A stretch of DNA of 64,000 nucleotides from Arthrobotrys musiformis. Lineage: Eukaryota > Ascomycota > Orbiliomycetes > Orbiliales > Orbiliaceae. The position numbers and the translations under genes are program-made. This document shows, in pieces, positions 23,201 through 34,940 of the stretch; the stretch's first letter is position 1, and each line of letters opens with the position of its first letter. Where the stretch lies: assembly GCA_036971715.1 (NCBI GenBank), contig JAVHJL010000006.1, positions 3,224,001 through 3,288,000 on the forward strand. Direction: 5' to 3'. The notes under the pieces were generated by a model. That model was not told where the DNA came from and did no database searches. It saw only the letters and a list, made by a program, of their open reading frames with translations.

Positions 23201-24642
23201 ATGAGAAAAGATTTTGGTATCACCGACCGAGTTTCCGCATGCATGACACCTTTTGGCCAGAATGTTCAGTTTCCGGACAGAAGATATGGTGATATCTCGA
23301 ACGATATCGCGAATTCAGTTGGAACAAGATAGATAATTGAACTGAAAGGAAAGACGAAGATAAGGGAAAATAGTATATAACGAGACCCCAAGGTAGTTCC
23401 GGCTCCCCTGACATGATACGGAATTCCTGAAAAAATCAAGTACGCTATATTTAACTTACTGTGCTTGTATGTAACTTCACGCGTCGACATTTCGTATCCT
23501 CATTGCATTCCCATCCACATTCTTGTTGGCGGGCTTTTTTAGCTTCAAGCTTTGGAAATTCGCGAAACCTCCCTGATTTCCTTTTTGGTGCACTTGGGGG
23601 ATTGCATTGGACGAGGTGAGGTATCATTGCTTTATCTCGCGGTTTATCCGAAGAGTTCATCCTATCACCTGGTCGTGTCTTACAATATTGCAAGTGAGTG
23701 ATTGATAGAGGAAGACGAAGAGAGAGAGGTCTGAGCTCCTTTGGGATAGTACAGTCGAGGGGCTGCAATCCTGTCTACCAGCCTCGACCTGTCCTTGTAC
23801 GGGCTTATCTTTCGCGCGCGTCGGACGTCGGTACAAGTCGTATCTACACTTTATAGACACCTGGTAGACAGACGGACGTATAAAAGGAGAGGAGAGTCCT
23901 TGCTTGGGACCGCTCTTCCCCTTTCGCCTCTGCGTATTTTCCATCCATCCATTCATACATATTGCGTCGAGCTGGCCAGGCGTCATATAGTCAGCTTGAG
24001 TGATATGATATCAATTGTATAACCGGTAAGAATATCCCCCGTCAAGCATACGTACATACCTTTCTTTTTCCTCTGCTCGACTTGCCCAGACCTCTGGCAC
24101 ATTGCATGTCCGCACATACAGCTCAGAGTATGGGGATCTGGACGACCCCTGTCTCGCTGGTCCTGTAACAGTACTGTCTCTCTGCCTTGTGCCCCAGGTC
24201 GAGTGCCCAGCCGGGCCCAGAGAGTGGTGCCGGGAGAATGCCCGAGCTGCGGCCTGTTTGCTTTCGGCAAAGCTCCCGATGGCACCCAGAACAATCGAAC
24301 AATTAGCTAATTCTTAGCTTAGCAGCAACCAACAGAACTTCCACTTTCAACCACGATCACGTTTTTCTCCCTCTCAGACACTTTGACTAAAATATTGAGG
24401 GACTGAAAGAGTCGAATCATCGGCCGAAGAACGCAGTCGAGCTACGTAATTGTCCTGGTTTAAATACCGTGTCTTTCCCGCGCCGTTTTCCAGCCAGAAC
24501 CGAATACAAGAGACATCCAACCACACCCAACACACTCCCTCTCTCTACCTCTACCTCCTACTAGTACTCCACATACTCCTCGTCCTCCATATTAGCTGTC
24601 TCTTGTCCTCCACGGGACCCCTCTCCATAATAATACCACACA
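20266..24642. other. Long gene-poor region (4.4 kb)
   Basis: No gene could be supported. Open frames on both strands are short, and none shows recognised protein sequence or a clean exon chain. The minus-strand segment 23768-23451 (contains PPSAPKRKSGRFREF and ECGWECNEDTKC) is the most protein-like but has no splice-consistent model. T-rich and CTTTTT-type runs occur at 20285-20340 and 20720-20755. The last 200 nt before 24643 are CT-rich and form the leader of the glutamate dehydrogenase gene. Confidence 0.45.
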
Positions 24643-27600
24643 ATGGCGGCCCACAGGAACTTCTTACCGCCTACTCTCACAAGCAAGGATGAATCCAGAC
24701 ATCCGTCTCCACATCCCTTCCACCTCAGCATTCCTGGAGGCACAACCAGAAGAATAATCACCGATACCTCGTCCGGATATGTTGCTCCAAAGTTCGAAGG
24801 GAAGGAGCAGCAGATGGAAGCCGGTAAGTCTTTTCCCTCTCTCCCACTCACTCAATTGGTGGGTTAGTATGAACATGGAGAAATAGTATGCTAATGTTCG
24901 GGGTTTAAATAGTCATTGGCACCATCGAGGCATCTGGCTTCATTCCTGCTGCCTTCATCGACGACGAAGTCGAGTGGTTCTACACCAAGCTCGGCATTGA
25001 TGGTAAGCTCGGCTATCTTATTCAAAACCCAATAAATTGCAGCTCTCTAATAAAGGACAATAGATATGTACTTCAAGTCCGAGTCCGTCGAGACAATTGC
25101 CAACCACATCCTTGCCCTCTACGCCGGCAAGGTCGCTGCCTTCTCCAGAGACGACAAGCGCCTCGAGATCAGATTAGACCGTGAAGGCACCGGTATGTCC
25201 TTCCCACCACTAATTAGAGAGATATAAAATAGTAGTGCTAATGATAAATACAGACCACGCCGTATACATCGACACCTCCACTCCTGGTGTCTCCGTCCTC
25301 GAAGGCCCTCGATATGAAACTCGTATTGACGAAAAGTACCTCAACGACTCCCACCCCGGAAAAGCCTACAGAGTCGAGACCTTCCGCTCGGTCGAGTCTC
25401 TCGGCGGTGACAGCCAAGCTCAATTACGATGCTACTTCGTCTACCAGTGCCAGTTCGAGGAAACCCAGCCAAACCCGAACGAGACCGATATCACCAAGAT
25501 CGCGGATAAGATGTTCCTTGAAAAGGCCTCCGAGAACACCAAGAAGCTCTACGGAGACATTGTCCAAGCCGTTGTCGAGAGAACCGGCCCGGTTATTGAG
25601 ATGTTCGAGGTTCAGGGTACCCGCGAGAAGCGTTTGATCATCGGTTACAGGCAACGAAGTGCCAAGGGCCTGTTCAGTGCTATGAGCGATCTTTACCACT
25701 ACTACGGTGTTACTTCTGCTCGCAAATACGTCGAGCAGTTCTCCAACGGCGTGACCGTCATGTCCCTTTATTTAAGGCCGACAGGTTCCGGTCCCACCGC
25801 CAAGTATCCACCAATTGAAGCTTCCATTCACCAGATCATGAAGGAAGTCTCATTGTTGTACTGTATCCCACAGAACAGCTTCCAGAAGCACTTCATCCGC
25901 GGCGATCTCAGCCTTCAGGAGACCATCTACGCTCATTGCGTCTCTATCTTCATCACCCACTTCCTCAACAGACTTGGTAACGAATACAGCTCGCTCCTGA
26001 GCCTTTTGGATTCCAACAATACCGCCCACATCGAGGTCTTGACCAAGATCAAGCGTCGTCTCCGTCAGGAAACTTTCACTGCCGAGTATATTACTGAGAT
26101 CATCTCCGAGTATCCTCAGCTTGTCCGCCCATTGTACCTTCAGTTCGCCAATGCTCACTACGTCCAGACCCGTGGTGAGACCGACGACTTCCTTCCAACT
26201 CTCTCCTACCAGAGACTGCGTCGGGATCCAGTTCTCAAGCCGGAAGAGATCGTCAACCACATTCGCACTACCGTCGCCAATGACCACCAGGCCACCGTCA
26301 TGGAGTCCTTCCAGCTCTTCAATGAGCATGTTCTCAAGACCAACTTTTACACACCAACAAAGGTTGCTTTGAGCTTCCGACTCAACCCAGCTTTCTTGCC
26401 GTCGATTGAGTACCCTCAGCCACTCTACGGAATGTTCCTCGTTATCGGCTCTGAATTCCGAGGCTTCCACTTGCGCTTCCGTGATATTGCTCGCGGAGGT
26501 ATCCGTATCGTCAAGAGCAGGAACCGTGAAGCGTACTCCATCAACGTCCGTAGCATGTTCGATGAGAACTACAATCTCGCCAACACCCAGCAGCGCAAGA
26601 ACAAGGATATCCCCGAAGGTGGTAGTAAGGGTGTCGTTCTCCTCGACTACAATTCGCAGGATAAGGCTACCCAGGCGTTCCAGAAGTACATCGACTCTGT
26701 CCTCGATTTGCTCCTGCCACCTACCTCCCCCGGTATCAAGGACCCCATCGTCGATCTCCACGGCAAGCCTGAAATCCTATTCATGGGACCCGATGAGAAC
26801 ACTGCCAACCTTGTCAACTGGGCTACCGAGCACGCCCGCATCCGTGGTGCTCCATGGTGGAAGTCCTTCTTCACCGGCAAGTCTCCACGTCTCGGTGGTA
26901 TCCCCCACGACGAGTACGGCATGACCTCCCTCAGTGTTCGTGAGTACGTTTTGGGTATCTACCGCAAGCTCAAGATCGACCCATCGCTTGTCCGAAAGAT
27001 GCAAACCGGTGGCCCCGACGGAGATCTCGGATCCAACGAAATCCTCCTCTCCAACGAGAAGTACGTCGCTATCGTCGATGGTAGCGGTGTTCTCGTCGAC
27101 CCCAACGGCCTTGATCACGACGAGCTCGTCCGCCTTGCTAAGAATCGTGTCATGATCTCTGAATTCGACACCAGCAAGCTCTCCAAGGATGGTTACCGTG
27201 TTCTTGTCGATGAGAGCAAGATCACACTCCCAAATGGCGAGTACGTCCCCAACGGTACCATCTTCCGTAACACCTTCCACCTCAAGGATATTGCCGTCGA
27301 CACCTTCACTCCATGCGGTGGTCGTCCTGAGGCCATCGAGTCTGGTAATGTCGGCCAACTCATTGACCAAGACGGCAAGTCGAGAATCCCATACATTGTC
27401 GAGGGTGCCAATCTCTTCATCTCCCAGGATGCGAAGATCAGACTCGAGAAGGCCGGTGCCATTCTCTTCAAGGACGCGTCGGCGAACAAGGGTGGTGTCA
27501 CTTCGTCCTCCCTTGAGGTCTTGGCATCTCTCTCCTTCGACGATGCCGGTTTCATCGAAAACATGTGCATCAAGGATGATGGCTCCAGGCCTGAGTTCTA

Positions 27601-28089
27601 CGGCGAATACGTCAAGGAAGTCCAGAAAATCATCAAGAACAACGCCCGTCTTGAGTTTGAAGCCATCTGGGCCGAACACGAACGTACCGGCCGCCCACGT
27701 TCCCTCATCTCCGACGACCTCTCCTACGCCATCACCAATCTCGACGAGGAACTCCAAAAGACCACTTTGTGGGCCGACATCGAGTTGAGGAAGACCGTTT
27801 TGGGAGCTGCCTTGCCCGGATTGTTGGTTCAGAAGTTGGGATTGGAGACTCTAGTCAACAGAGTTCCAGAGGGTTATTTGAAGGCTATCTTCGGAAGCTA
27901 CTTGGCCAGCCGATTTGTCTACAAGTGCGGACCAAGTGCCAGCCCATTGGCATTCTATAGTTTGTGAGTATTTTCCCTCCTTTATCTTTGAAGAATGATA
28001 AAGATTGCTAACCAGTTTGAATTAGTATGACCACTTTGACCAAGAACATTCATGAGAATGGAAGCAGCGCCCTGGCTAACGGCCTTTAA
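24643..28089 (+). CDS. gdh2: NAD-specific glutamate dehydrogenase (large type)
   Basis: Five exons, 24643-24823, 24913-25002, 25064-25192, 25254-27963 and 28026-28089, give 1057 residues, the usual size for the fungal 115-120 kDa enzyme. It oxidises glutamate to 2-oxoglutarate and ammonium with NAD+, feeding catabolism. Family landmarks: FRDIARGGIRIVKSRNREAY around residues 542-561 (substrate-binding/catalytic region), KGVVLLDYNSQDKA, and GPDENTANLVNW with PDENT at about 646-650, followed by the dinucleotide-binding part (YVAIVDGSGVLVDPNGLDHD). The C-terminus MTTLTKNIHENGSSALANGL is encoded by the small last exon, reached by splicing inside ...FYSF. Introns have GTAAGT, GTAAGC, GTATGT and GTGAGT donors; all junctions keep frame. 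In fungi this enzyme is usually subject to nitrogen/carbon control, which I cannot show here. Confidence 0.96.
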
Positions 28090-30840
28090 ACAACTACTAT
28101 ATTATACACGGTAAAGATATGGGAGGAACGATTAAAAGGAATAGAGAAAACATAAAAAGCAATTGAAACATGGGAATTGGGGTTTGGCTTGTGGTTTCTT
28201 ACTCGGTTTTTGGTTTTTCGTTGTTCAGTTCTGAGGAGTTTTAGCTGTTTGTCTTGATAGACTTTTTTTATTACTTTTAGTTAATGTTGTGGTTGGCTTC
28301 TATCAGGGGAGTTATTAAATTATGAAAAACCGGAGAAAGGGCCTCGAGGCTCTGAATGGGGTTGGATAAAAGTACTATGTACTAAATGGAATCATTGATT
28401 TTTCTATCATCTTTTATTGCGATCTGTTGTAGAGTAGGCTTTTCGAACTAGGAATTGACGATGTTCATTTGAACATAAGTCTTAATGTGTGTACAGGAGA
28501 GCGTAGTAGACTGCAAGCACTCTAGTTCTAAGGAGCGCAGGGTATACCGGTATATATGCGTACATACTTGAACAATGAGGGTCGGGTATCTTGCCGAGCA
28601 AGCCAGAATTCAAGGACGGGTTATAAAAATCCGCTCTTCGTTTTAAATTTCTTCACCTACATTTAGTCTAAGTTCTAGATGTCAGCCGTACGTTTCTATC
28701 TTGTCTATCTAGGAAATAGTTATTGTATCGGGTAACGTTGGGAGGTGTATGTTTCGGCCAGCTCTGGTATATATGCGAGACAAGGTGTGTGGCCTTACCC
28801 AATACGGGGTACCACAGCTTCGCGCATTCCACATGGTCCGCTGCGTGCCATGGAAGAATTCTAGCCTGAGTTATCACTTGGCACCATTTATATTCCGTCA
28901 ATACCGCGACTTGCATATACTGCTTGTATATTCTATGATATTTATCAATTTCTAGGATGTAGTTTCCTGACGGGTTATCTGGTCCTATGGGTACGCCCGG
29001 CGGGTACAGTTATGTACTACGGATGCATGAGCTCATGAGTCGATAGGTGTTTTGATCGCAGACATGACTGACGAATGACGACTATAGCTACTTCCCCCCT
29101 TTGAGATTACAAACATATAATTCTTTAAAGGGTGTTGCTGACCCACGGTGTCATGGTAGTGTCTAATATACAAAGTATATTCTAGCAGTAATAACTAACC
29201 AGCATAATGTCGCTGCGACGTCGACGGAAACACTTTCCCCCTGTTCTAGGTGGATTTGGAGTCAATATGTATATAATGAGGGTATAGAGTGCATGGGAAG
29301 AGGAGGAATAGACATCCTTATGGAATATGCTCACACGGGTGGAACCCGTGTTGGCTGGCACCGCGAGACCAGAATATGCTATGTTTATTTTATATTTCAT
29401 ATTACGAAATGGGATAAGAAAGAGCAAAAAGAGGAAACTAGCCGTTAGGAATACGATCACCAGGTCGAGGTGACTTTAGAATTTTGGCGAAGAAGTTTCG
29501 GATCTCGCCGGAGTCTCTCCAGCATGTCGATGAGGGGTTCATAATACAACGGGATAGTGTGTTGTCGTGGCTAGTATCGTTGCAGCCACAGATAGTCAAT
29601 TAACCGCCACTAATTAATACCCTGTCATAACAAATGCTCGGACTCAAAACGCGTCTGCCTGCCGAATCGTGGACTTGAGACGGGTCACTATCCTGAAGTA
29701 ATATTGTTCGCTGAGGGCGAAGCTAAATTACCATGAGCCCCGTACTGCCAGTCAGGCAAAATCCACTTGCGTGCGCAAGCCGGCCCTTCAAAATTAAGGT
29801 AACGGCATTTGATAAGTCCGGAGTCAAGACGGCAGGTTATAGGATGAATAGGTATCTTGTCCGAATGTGTTCAGGAAACATGTGGATATAAAGTTGGAAT
29901 ATACTATATTGACTTGTCTCGAATCCAGACTGGGGTCTATTGACCAAAAATGAGAAAGAATGTTTCAATCGGACTCGCTTGCGGTATATATATATTGCCC
30001 AAGTAAATCATTTGCATATTATACCTGTCTAGTTTCGAGACAATTATATTATGCTGTTTAAGTCCAAATCACGATACGGAATGTAAAGAAGTCCTGGAAT
30101 CGTAGATCCAAAGGTTCCTTAATTCATGCGAAAAGTGAGGATATCGGGATCGATGTTGGATTCACCTTGCAATGGTTGCTTCTGGAACAGTGCCACGGAT
30201 AACTTTAGTTGTGTCAATATACAAATGCACCCTAGATCTGCGGAGCATGGTATTCTCAAAGATGAGAAACGTGGCTACCATCAACCCACAAATGCGTGGT
30301 ATTCGACGACAGGCGCGCGCGTGTGAAAAGATCCGTGATTAATCAACGTGCACATTCGAATTCGATCCGGTAGCGCTAGCATGTGCTCACCACGTGCGTT
30401 CTTCATGCAAAACACTAATCTAACTTAACTTAGAACAACTCTAGAACCTCGTTTCTTTTATAACTAGTGATGTGGGGTCTGCAAAGCGAGCATCTATACA
30501 AAACGGTTATTATGCATCGCCTTATCGATTAATGGCGGAGAATATGTGATGGTTTGGGAATAGACGGTTACGGGCTCCACCGGTAGACGGGTCTTGGATT
30601 GTCGAAATTCGTAAACCTGGGTCCGGGTTGCCGCGGAGGGTTTCTTTTCTTTCTGGAAGGGTTAGGTAAAAACAACTAGATGCGGAATGGGAATTTCGAA
30701 ATAGGTGGGTTTTCGGACTTGAGGGATCTGGTAGCCATTGTGTATATTGCAACCGTACGGTTGTGATACTCTCATGGAATTAGTAGATATCGATATTTCG
30801 AAACTGAGGCGAGAGCCTTGATATCGATCTAGAAGAGTTA

Positions 30841-31500
30841 ACGTTATCAATTGACGAGGATTTGAGTTTTTATGAATTTAATTTACCTTTCGAGTTCCAC
30901 AAAAGTCAAAAGTTTAGAAAGCGATCTTAAGATATCTTTCGGTGTGGAAATTAATGACATATGGTATTAATATATATTGTCGATGTCGATATTACTTGCA
31001 ATGTAATACATTCGAGTTTGATAGATCATGTTAAAATTTAAAAGGTATAATACGTGTTCAAGGAAAAGAAACCCCGACGCTTGATGGAACCCAGGACACT
31101 AGTATATAATTTTTTTAAAAATTCGAAGAGGAGAAATCCTTTTCGTATGAAAAGTGGTTATACTCTTGAATTCAAATCTACGTTGAGATATATATATATA
31201 GACTAACGTTATAACTACTTAACTAGTTAACTTGGTATCATTCTAGTTGAGTGTGGTAACATTTTAATTATATTAGTATTGTTAAGAGGTGATCTGGTAA
31301 CATTTCGTATTGCATAAGTAACTAATTGTACGAGATGTGGTTTATTAATATACTTCTATAGACTTGGGATGGAATGCGATACTGTAATATCTATACCTAG
31401 CATCGCGATATATACCGAATGTAATACAACCATGCAAATTTAATCGACGGATGGTTTTCTCGGTGTGAAATGATGATATATCAATAAAATCTAATCGTTC
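30841..31500. other. AT-rich island
   Basis: Six 60-nt lines counted by hand here give about 25-33% G+C, clearly below the coding sequence around it. TpA-rich runs such as TATATATATATA are frequent and open frames are absent. It could be a degraded (RIP-mutated) repeat, or simply unconstrained DNA. No terminal repeats or transposase remnants were seen. Confidence 0.5.
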
Positions 31501-33363
31501 TCAATCGCCAACGTATGTCATATACAGAATATTATAAGACCTCGGCAATGTCCACCGTGATCATGATAGTTACGTAGCTATAGCCTTTGTAATGGCTGCC
31601 GGTGTATCGCGTGCAACCCATCTGCCGTGTCGTATATTCTTTAGCTTTCTTATAGAATACTATTATGGGATTCAACTGCGCACACGCCCAAAATTAAAAT
31701 AGACTACTCGTAGACACCATTTTGGCCGGTATATATATTTTGACCGAGTCAACGTTCCATAATGATATCACCAAACCGTTAAAACCGAACGCTACTCGAA
31801 CACCTGATCGGCATATCTGCATTTATATATAGAGAGCGCTGGAAGTCTTTGTCTCACTAACTGTCATACAAGAGGGTCTAGTGCAGTCGCTACCGAAAAG
31901 CAAATTCGTATCGGGGTGGCGCCATGGCCTGCCAAAGGAAAATCCAAAGCAAATCGCATTCGCAGAAGCTGTCTGAGACCGGTACCGCGGTTTTCGCGTG
32001 CAGCGCAGTGCGCAGTCGAGTCCGCCTTAGCCTATCTATTATCCCATTAGTTCAGTCTTGCGACAGCGAGCAAGCCTTCTGATATCATATCGCAAGGTAC
32101 CGATACATCCTTTCTTCCAATCGTAATATTTTTTACAAGGGCATCGGCGGAGTATCCGCCCCCCACGTGCCTCAACATTGCATTTTAGCGTCCCCCCTTC
32201 AGCGCAATAGGAAATGCGCAAGTGGGTTTGAGATGGTCGAAGCTTGCATTGAGATGATGCATCACATGATAATTTTTTTTTTTTTCTTTTCGCTTTTTCG
32301 CAAAACATAATTTTTTGCGCAAGGAACGGAGATAGGAGCCATCTCTCAATCGATATCGCGCAAGAAATATAATAATCAAGGAAAAGTGGGGAAAGCTTGT
32401 CACATCGGTAATAGTCAAAACGAGGCAAAAGGGGAGAAAAAAAAGTCAAAACGATCACCTGTCGTAATCTCTTCGCCTTCGCGAAATCGAGGGAAACCCT
32501 TTTCGCTCAGCTGGACAGGGTTTTGAGGAATCATGGGTTTGATTGGTCGGCAGCAAGGATTGTAATCTGGGAAGGTGGTGTGGTGCTGGGTGTACCCGAT
32601 AGGTGTTTTTCAGACACGTCGACCCTTCGACTGGTGCTACGCACCATGCAATCATCAAGGATTGAATTTTTGGAAAAAATTGCTGGGATTAGTCAGATCG
32701 CATTCCTTAGGATTGAGAGCCTGGGTATCGGGCTAGTCGATGTATAATACTCTCAAGTATTTGTTACCCAGAAGAGGTACATTTGCGGGTCACAATGTCC
32801 AGTGGATGATGCATTGCACCACCCGAAGAATGGGACTTGTAGGGTTATGCAGGTCATTTTTGGTGGGAAATCGGAGCAAGCGATTCGCTGCGCTGAGCTC
32901 AAGAGTGGGTCAGAGAGGGAATGTATGAAACGATACGACAAGACACACACATTAGATTGATCTCGAAGGCCTAGATACTCGTGTAGAGGGTACCGATGGA
33001 GTATGTGCATGCACGATCACTAGACCTTCTGGAGAGAGGGTTCTTGACATACGGGATGCAATGTTTGACGTTGGAACTGGGGGGAGCTCGAAGTTGAACG
33101 AATAGCTTTCGAAACCTGGTACCTGTACTTACATGTGGACAAGCGCAAGGACATGTTTTTTTTTCTGTATTTTACTTTTTTCTTCTTCTTCTTTGCTTTC
33201 GTTCTTGTCTTTTCATGCTTGCCTGCCTTATGCCGAAATGAATAGCTGTAGGTCTGGCGAATGGAAAGAATGAATTTCGAAACGGAGAGGGAAGGGTTCT
33301 TCTTTGCATCTTTTCCTCTCGATCTTTTCTCCACCATAGGATAGCTTTTAGGAAGAAGAAAGA

Positions 33364-33432
33364 TCTTGCTGCTTGTTTGCTGCCGCTGCTTGCTTGCTTG
33401 CTTGCTTGCTGCTTGCTGCCCGCTGCCCGCTG
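33364..33432. repeat. CTTG/CTGC microsatellite
   Basis: Tandem CTTG units (33388-33410) flanked by imperfect CTGCTTGC and GCCCGCTGC copies. Part of the low-complexity upstream region of the giant gene. Confidence 0.85.
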
Positions 33433-34000
33433 CAAGTTTTGATCTCATCGTCCGACCATACAGCTAGCTGACGACGGAGTGCATGGAAGACCCCGCGGCC
33501 CTCGATGCATATGTGAGCGACGAGCCTGACGACGACACGACACCGCACTGCACTTAGCTCTCTTTTTTTTTTTTCTCGGTTTAAATCGCGACTGGCCTTT
33601 TTCATTTCTGGCTGCAACCTACTCGCACATACAGATATACGTATCCGCCGGAGTATACTCCGTACCTGTTGTTAGTAAGTCAGCCTGTCCAGGTCGGTTA
33701 GATCGCACTCGGAGCTGCAATTGCTAGGCCTTTCCTGGGCTTGAGGCTACCATTTTAGAGGTGGGAGGTGGTAGTTTTTCCAGGCGGAATTTCAGCCACT
33801 TTGCTGTAATCCGTAGCATAGTAATAGGACTGCTGTGCCTCTACCTTTGGGGGAGGAGATTGCGATTAATATTACTCGCTCGGGAAAAGTCGAATAGGTT
33901 TGACTGACTGACTGACTTGACCGTGTGTTAGTTTCTTGTCATCCGCAATTTCAATTTCCTTCCATTTGGATTCCACGACGCCGAATTTCCCTCGCCTGGT

Positions 34001-34043
34001 CCCTTTTCCCTTTCCCTTTCCCTTTGCTTTCCCATTCCCCTTT
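34001..34043. repeat. CCCTTT microsatellite
   Basis: Imperfect tandem CCCTTT units, about 900 nt before the start codon of the giant gene. This may act as a CT-rich promoter element, which is inference. Confidence 0.8.
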
Positions 34044-34464
34044 GCCCATGGTTAGTTAATTAGTTGACTGCGACTGCTGCTACTGCTGGTTATTGCTACT
34101 AGCTCGTTCGGTTATATTACTTTGATGAGCGAGAGTGAGCGAGAGAAGCGTGGGTGGGTTGTTTATATCCGAGAGCCAGCCAGCCGGGGGCGCGTATTGA
34201 ATGATTGATTGATTGATGTTTGATGTGATAACTGCCAACTAGTGAAAAAGTGGGAGGTTAGCAATCAGCTTCTCTCATCCAACATCCATCCACCCACATC
34301 AGACAACCACCAACCAACAACCAACCTTTCCGCGTATCATCCGCGACTTTCGGGCTGCTTGCTTGGCTCCTGACTTGACTAGCGACACCATCTTCGACAT
34401 CATCATCACCATCATCCACCTTCGACCTCACCTTCGACTTCGACTTCATCTTGTACTGTTCACG

Positions 34465-34491
34465 ATGTACCGCAGGGACTGCCTGCTCTGA
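34465..34491 (+). promoter_or_regulatory. Short upstream ORF in leader of giant gene
   Basis: ATG-TAC-CGC-AGG-GAC-TGC-CTG-CTC-TGA, an eight-residue frame about 450 nt before the main start. A second upstream frame of about 40 codons begins near 34776. If the leader is transcribed unspliced, these could reduce initiation at 34941. Whether they lie in mRNA is unknown. Confidence 0.35.
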
Positions 34492-34940
34492 CCGATTTTG
34501 TTTATCCGTTGTTCGATTCGATTCCCGTTTTTGTTGTTATCAAGGTATACCATCCCGCGATTTGAAGACTACTGACTGTTTTAGGACCCCGAATCCCGAA
34601 TTCCCACGACTTCTTTCTTTTTTCTTTTTACTTTTACTTTTACTTTTGTTGGAGGTTTTCCTTTTGTTACCGACCCTGGCGAAACTGTCGATTATTTTTA
34701 CAAAGACCTCTTTCGCCTTCTACCATTCTATCTCTTTTGTAAGTCTTGATTCTCCGTTCGGCTTTGCGCGTGAAGAATGTGTGTCTGTCTCTCTGCCTGT
34801 CTGTGTGTGTTGGTTGGGAGCATGTTGGTTGAATGGATAGGACTGGATAGGACTGACTGGCTGACTGAATGGCTTATATCAATTCGTGAATTCCATTAGA
34901 ATATTTTAATTCTATCGAAGCGTCTTGATACGGAACCAAA

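Larger units (their letters stand above)
28090..34940. other. Long gene-poor region (6.9 kb) and leader of the giant gene
   Basis: No protein gene, tRNA or complete mobile element could be supported. The first part is the 3' end of the glutamate dehydrogenase gene. 30.8-31.5 kb is an AT-rich island (separate entry). From about 33.3 kb the sequence is full of simple repeats (CTTG, GACT, CCCTTT, GATT and TTTTAC units) and probably forms a long promoter and 5' leader for the gene at 34941. Open frames such as the minus-strand one at 33448-33020 come from the low-complexity sequence. Confidence 0.5.

Noticed and set aside
23451..23986. Minus-strand open frames in the 4.4-kb gene-poor region
   Set aside because: Some protein-like sequence, but no ATG/splice model that extends it and no recognised domain, so not called as a gene.
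25850..27757. Long minus-strand open frames (303 and 326 codons) opposite the glutamate dehydrogenase gene
   Set aside because: They are exact antisense shadows of a strongly codon-biased gene (C-ending codons leave few stops in the opposite frame). They have no splice or start context of their own.
33020..33617. Minus-strand Lys/Gln/Ser-rich open frames
   Set aside because: They are translations of CTTG/CTGC microsatellites and T-rich tracts.
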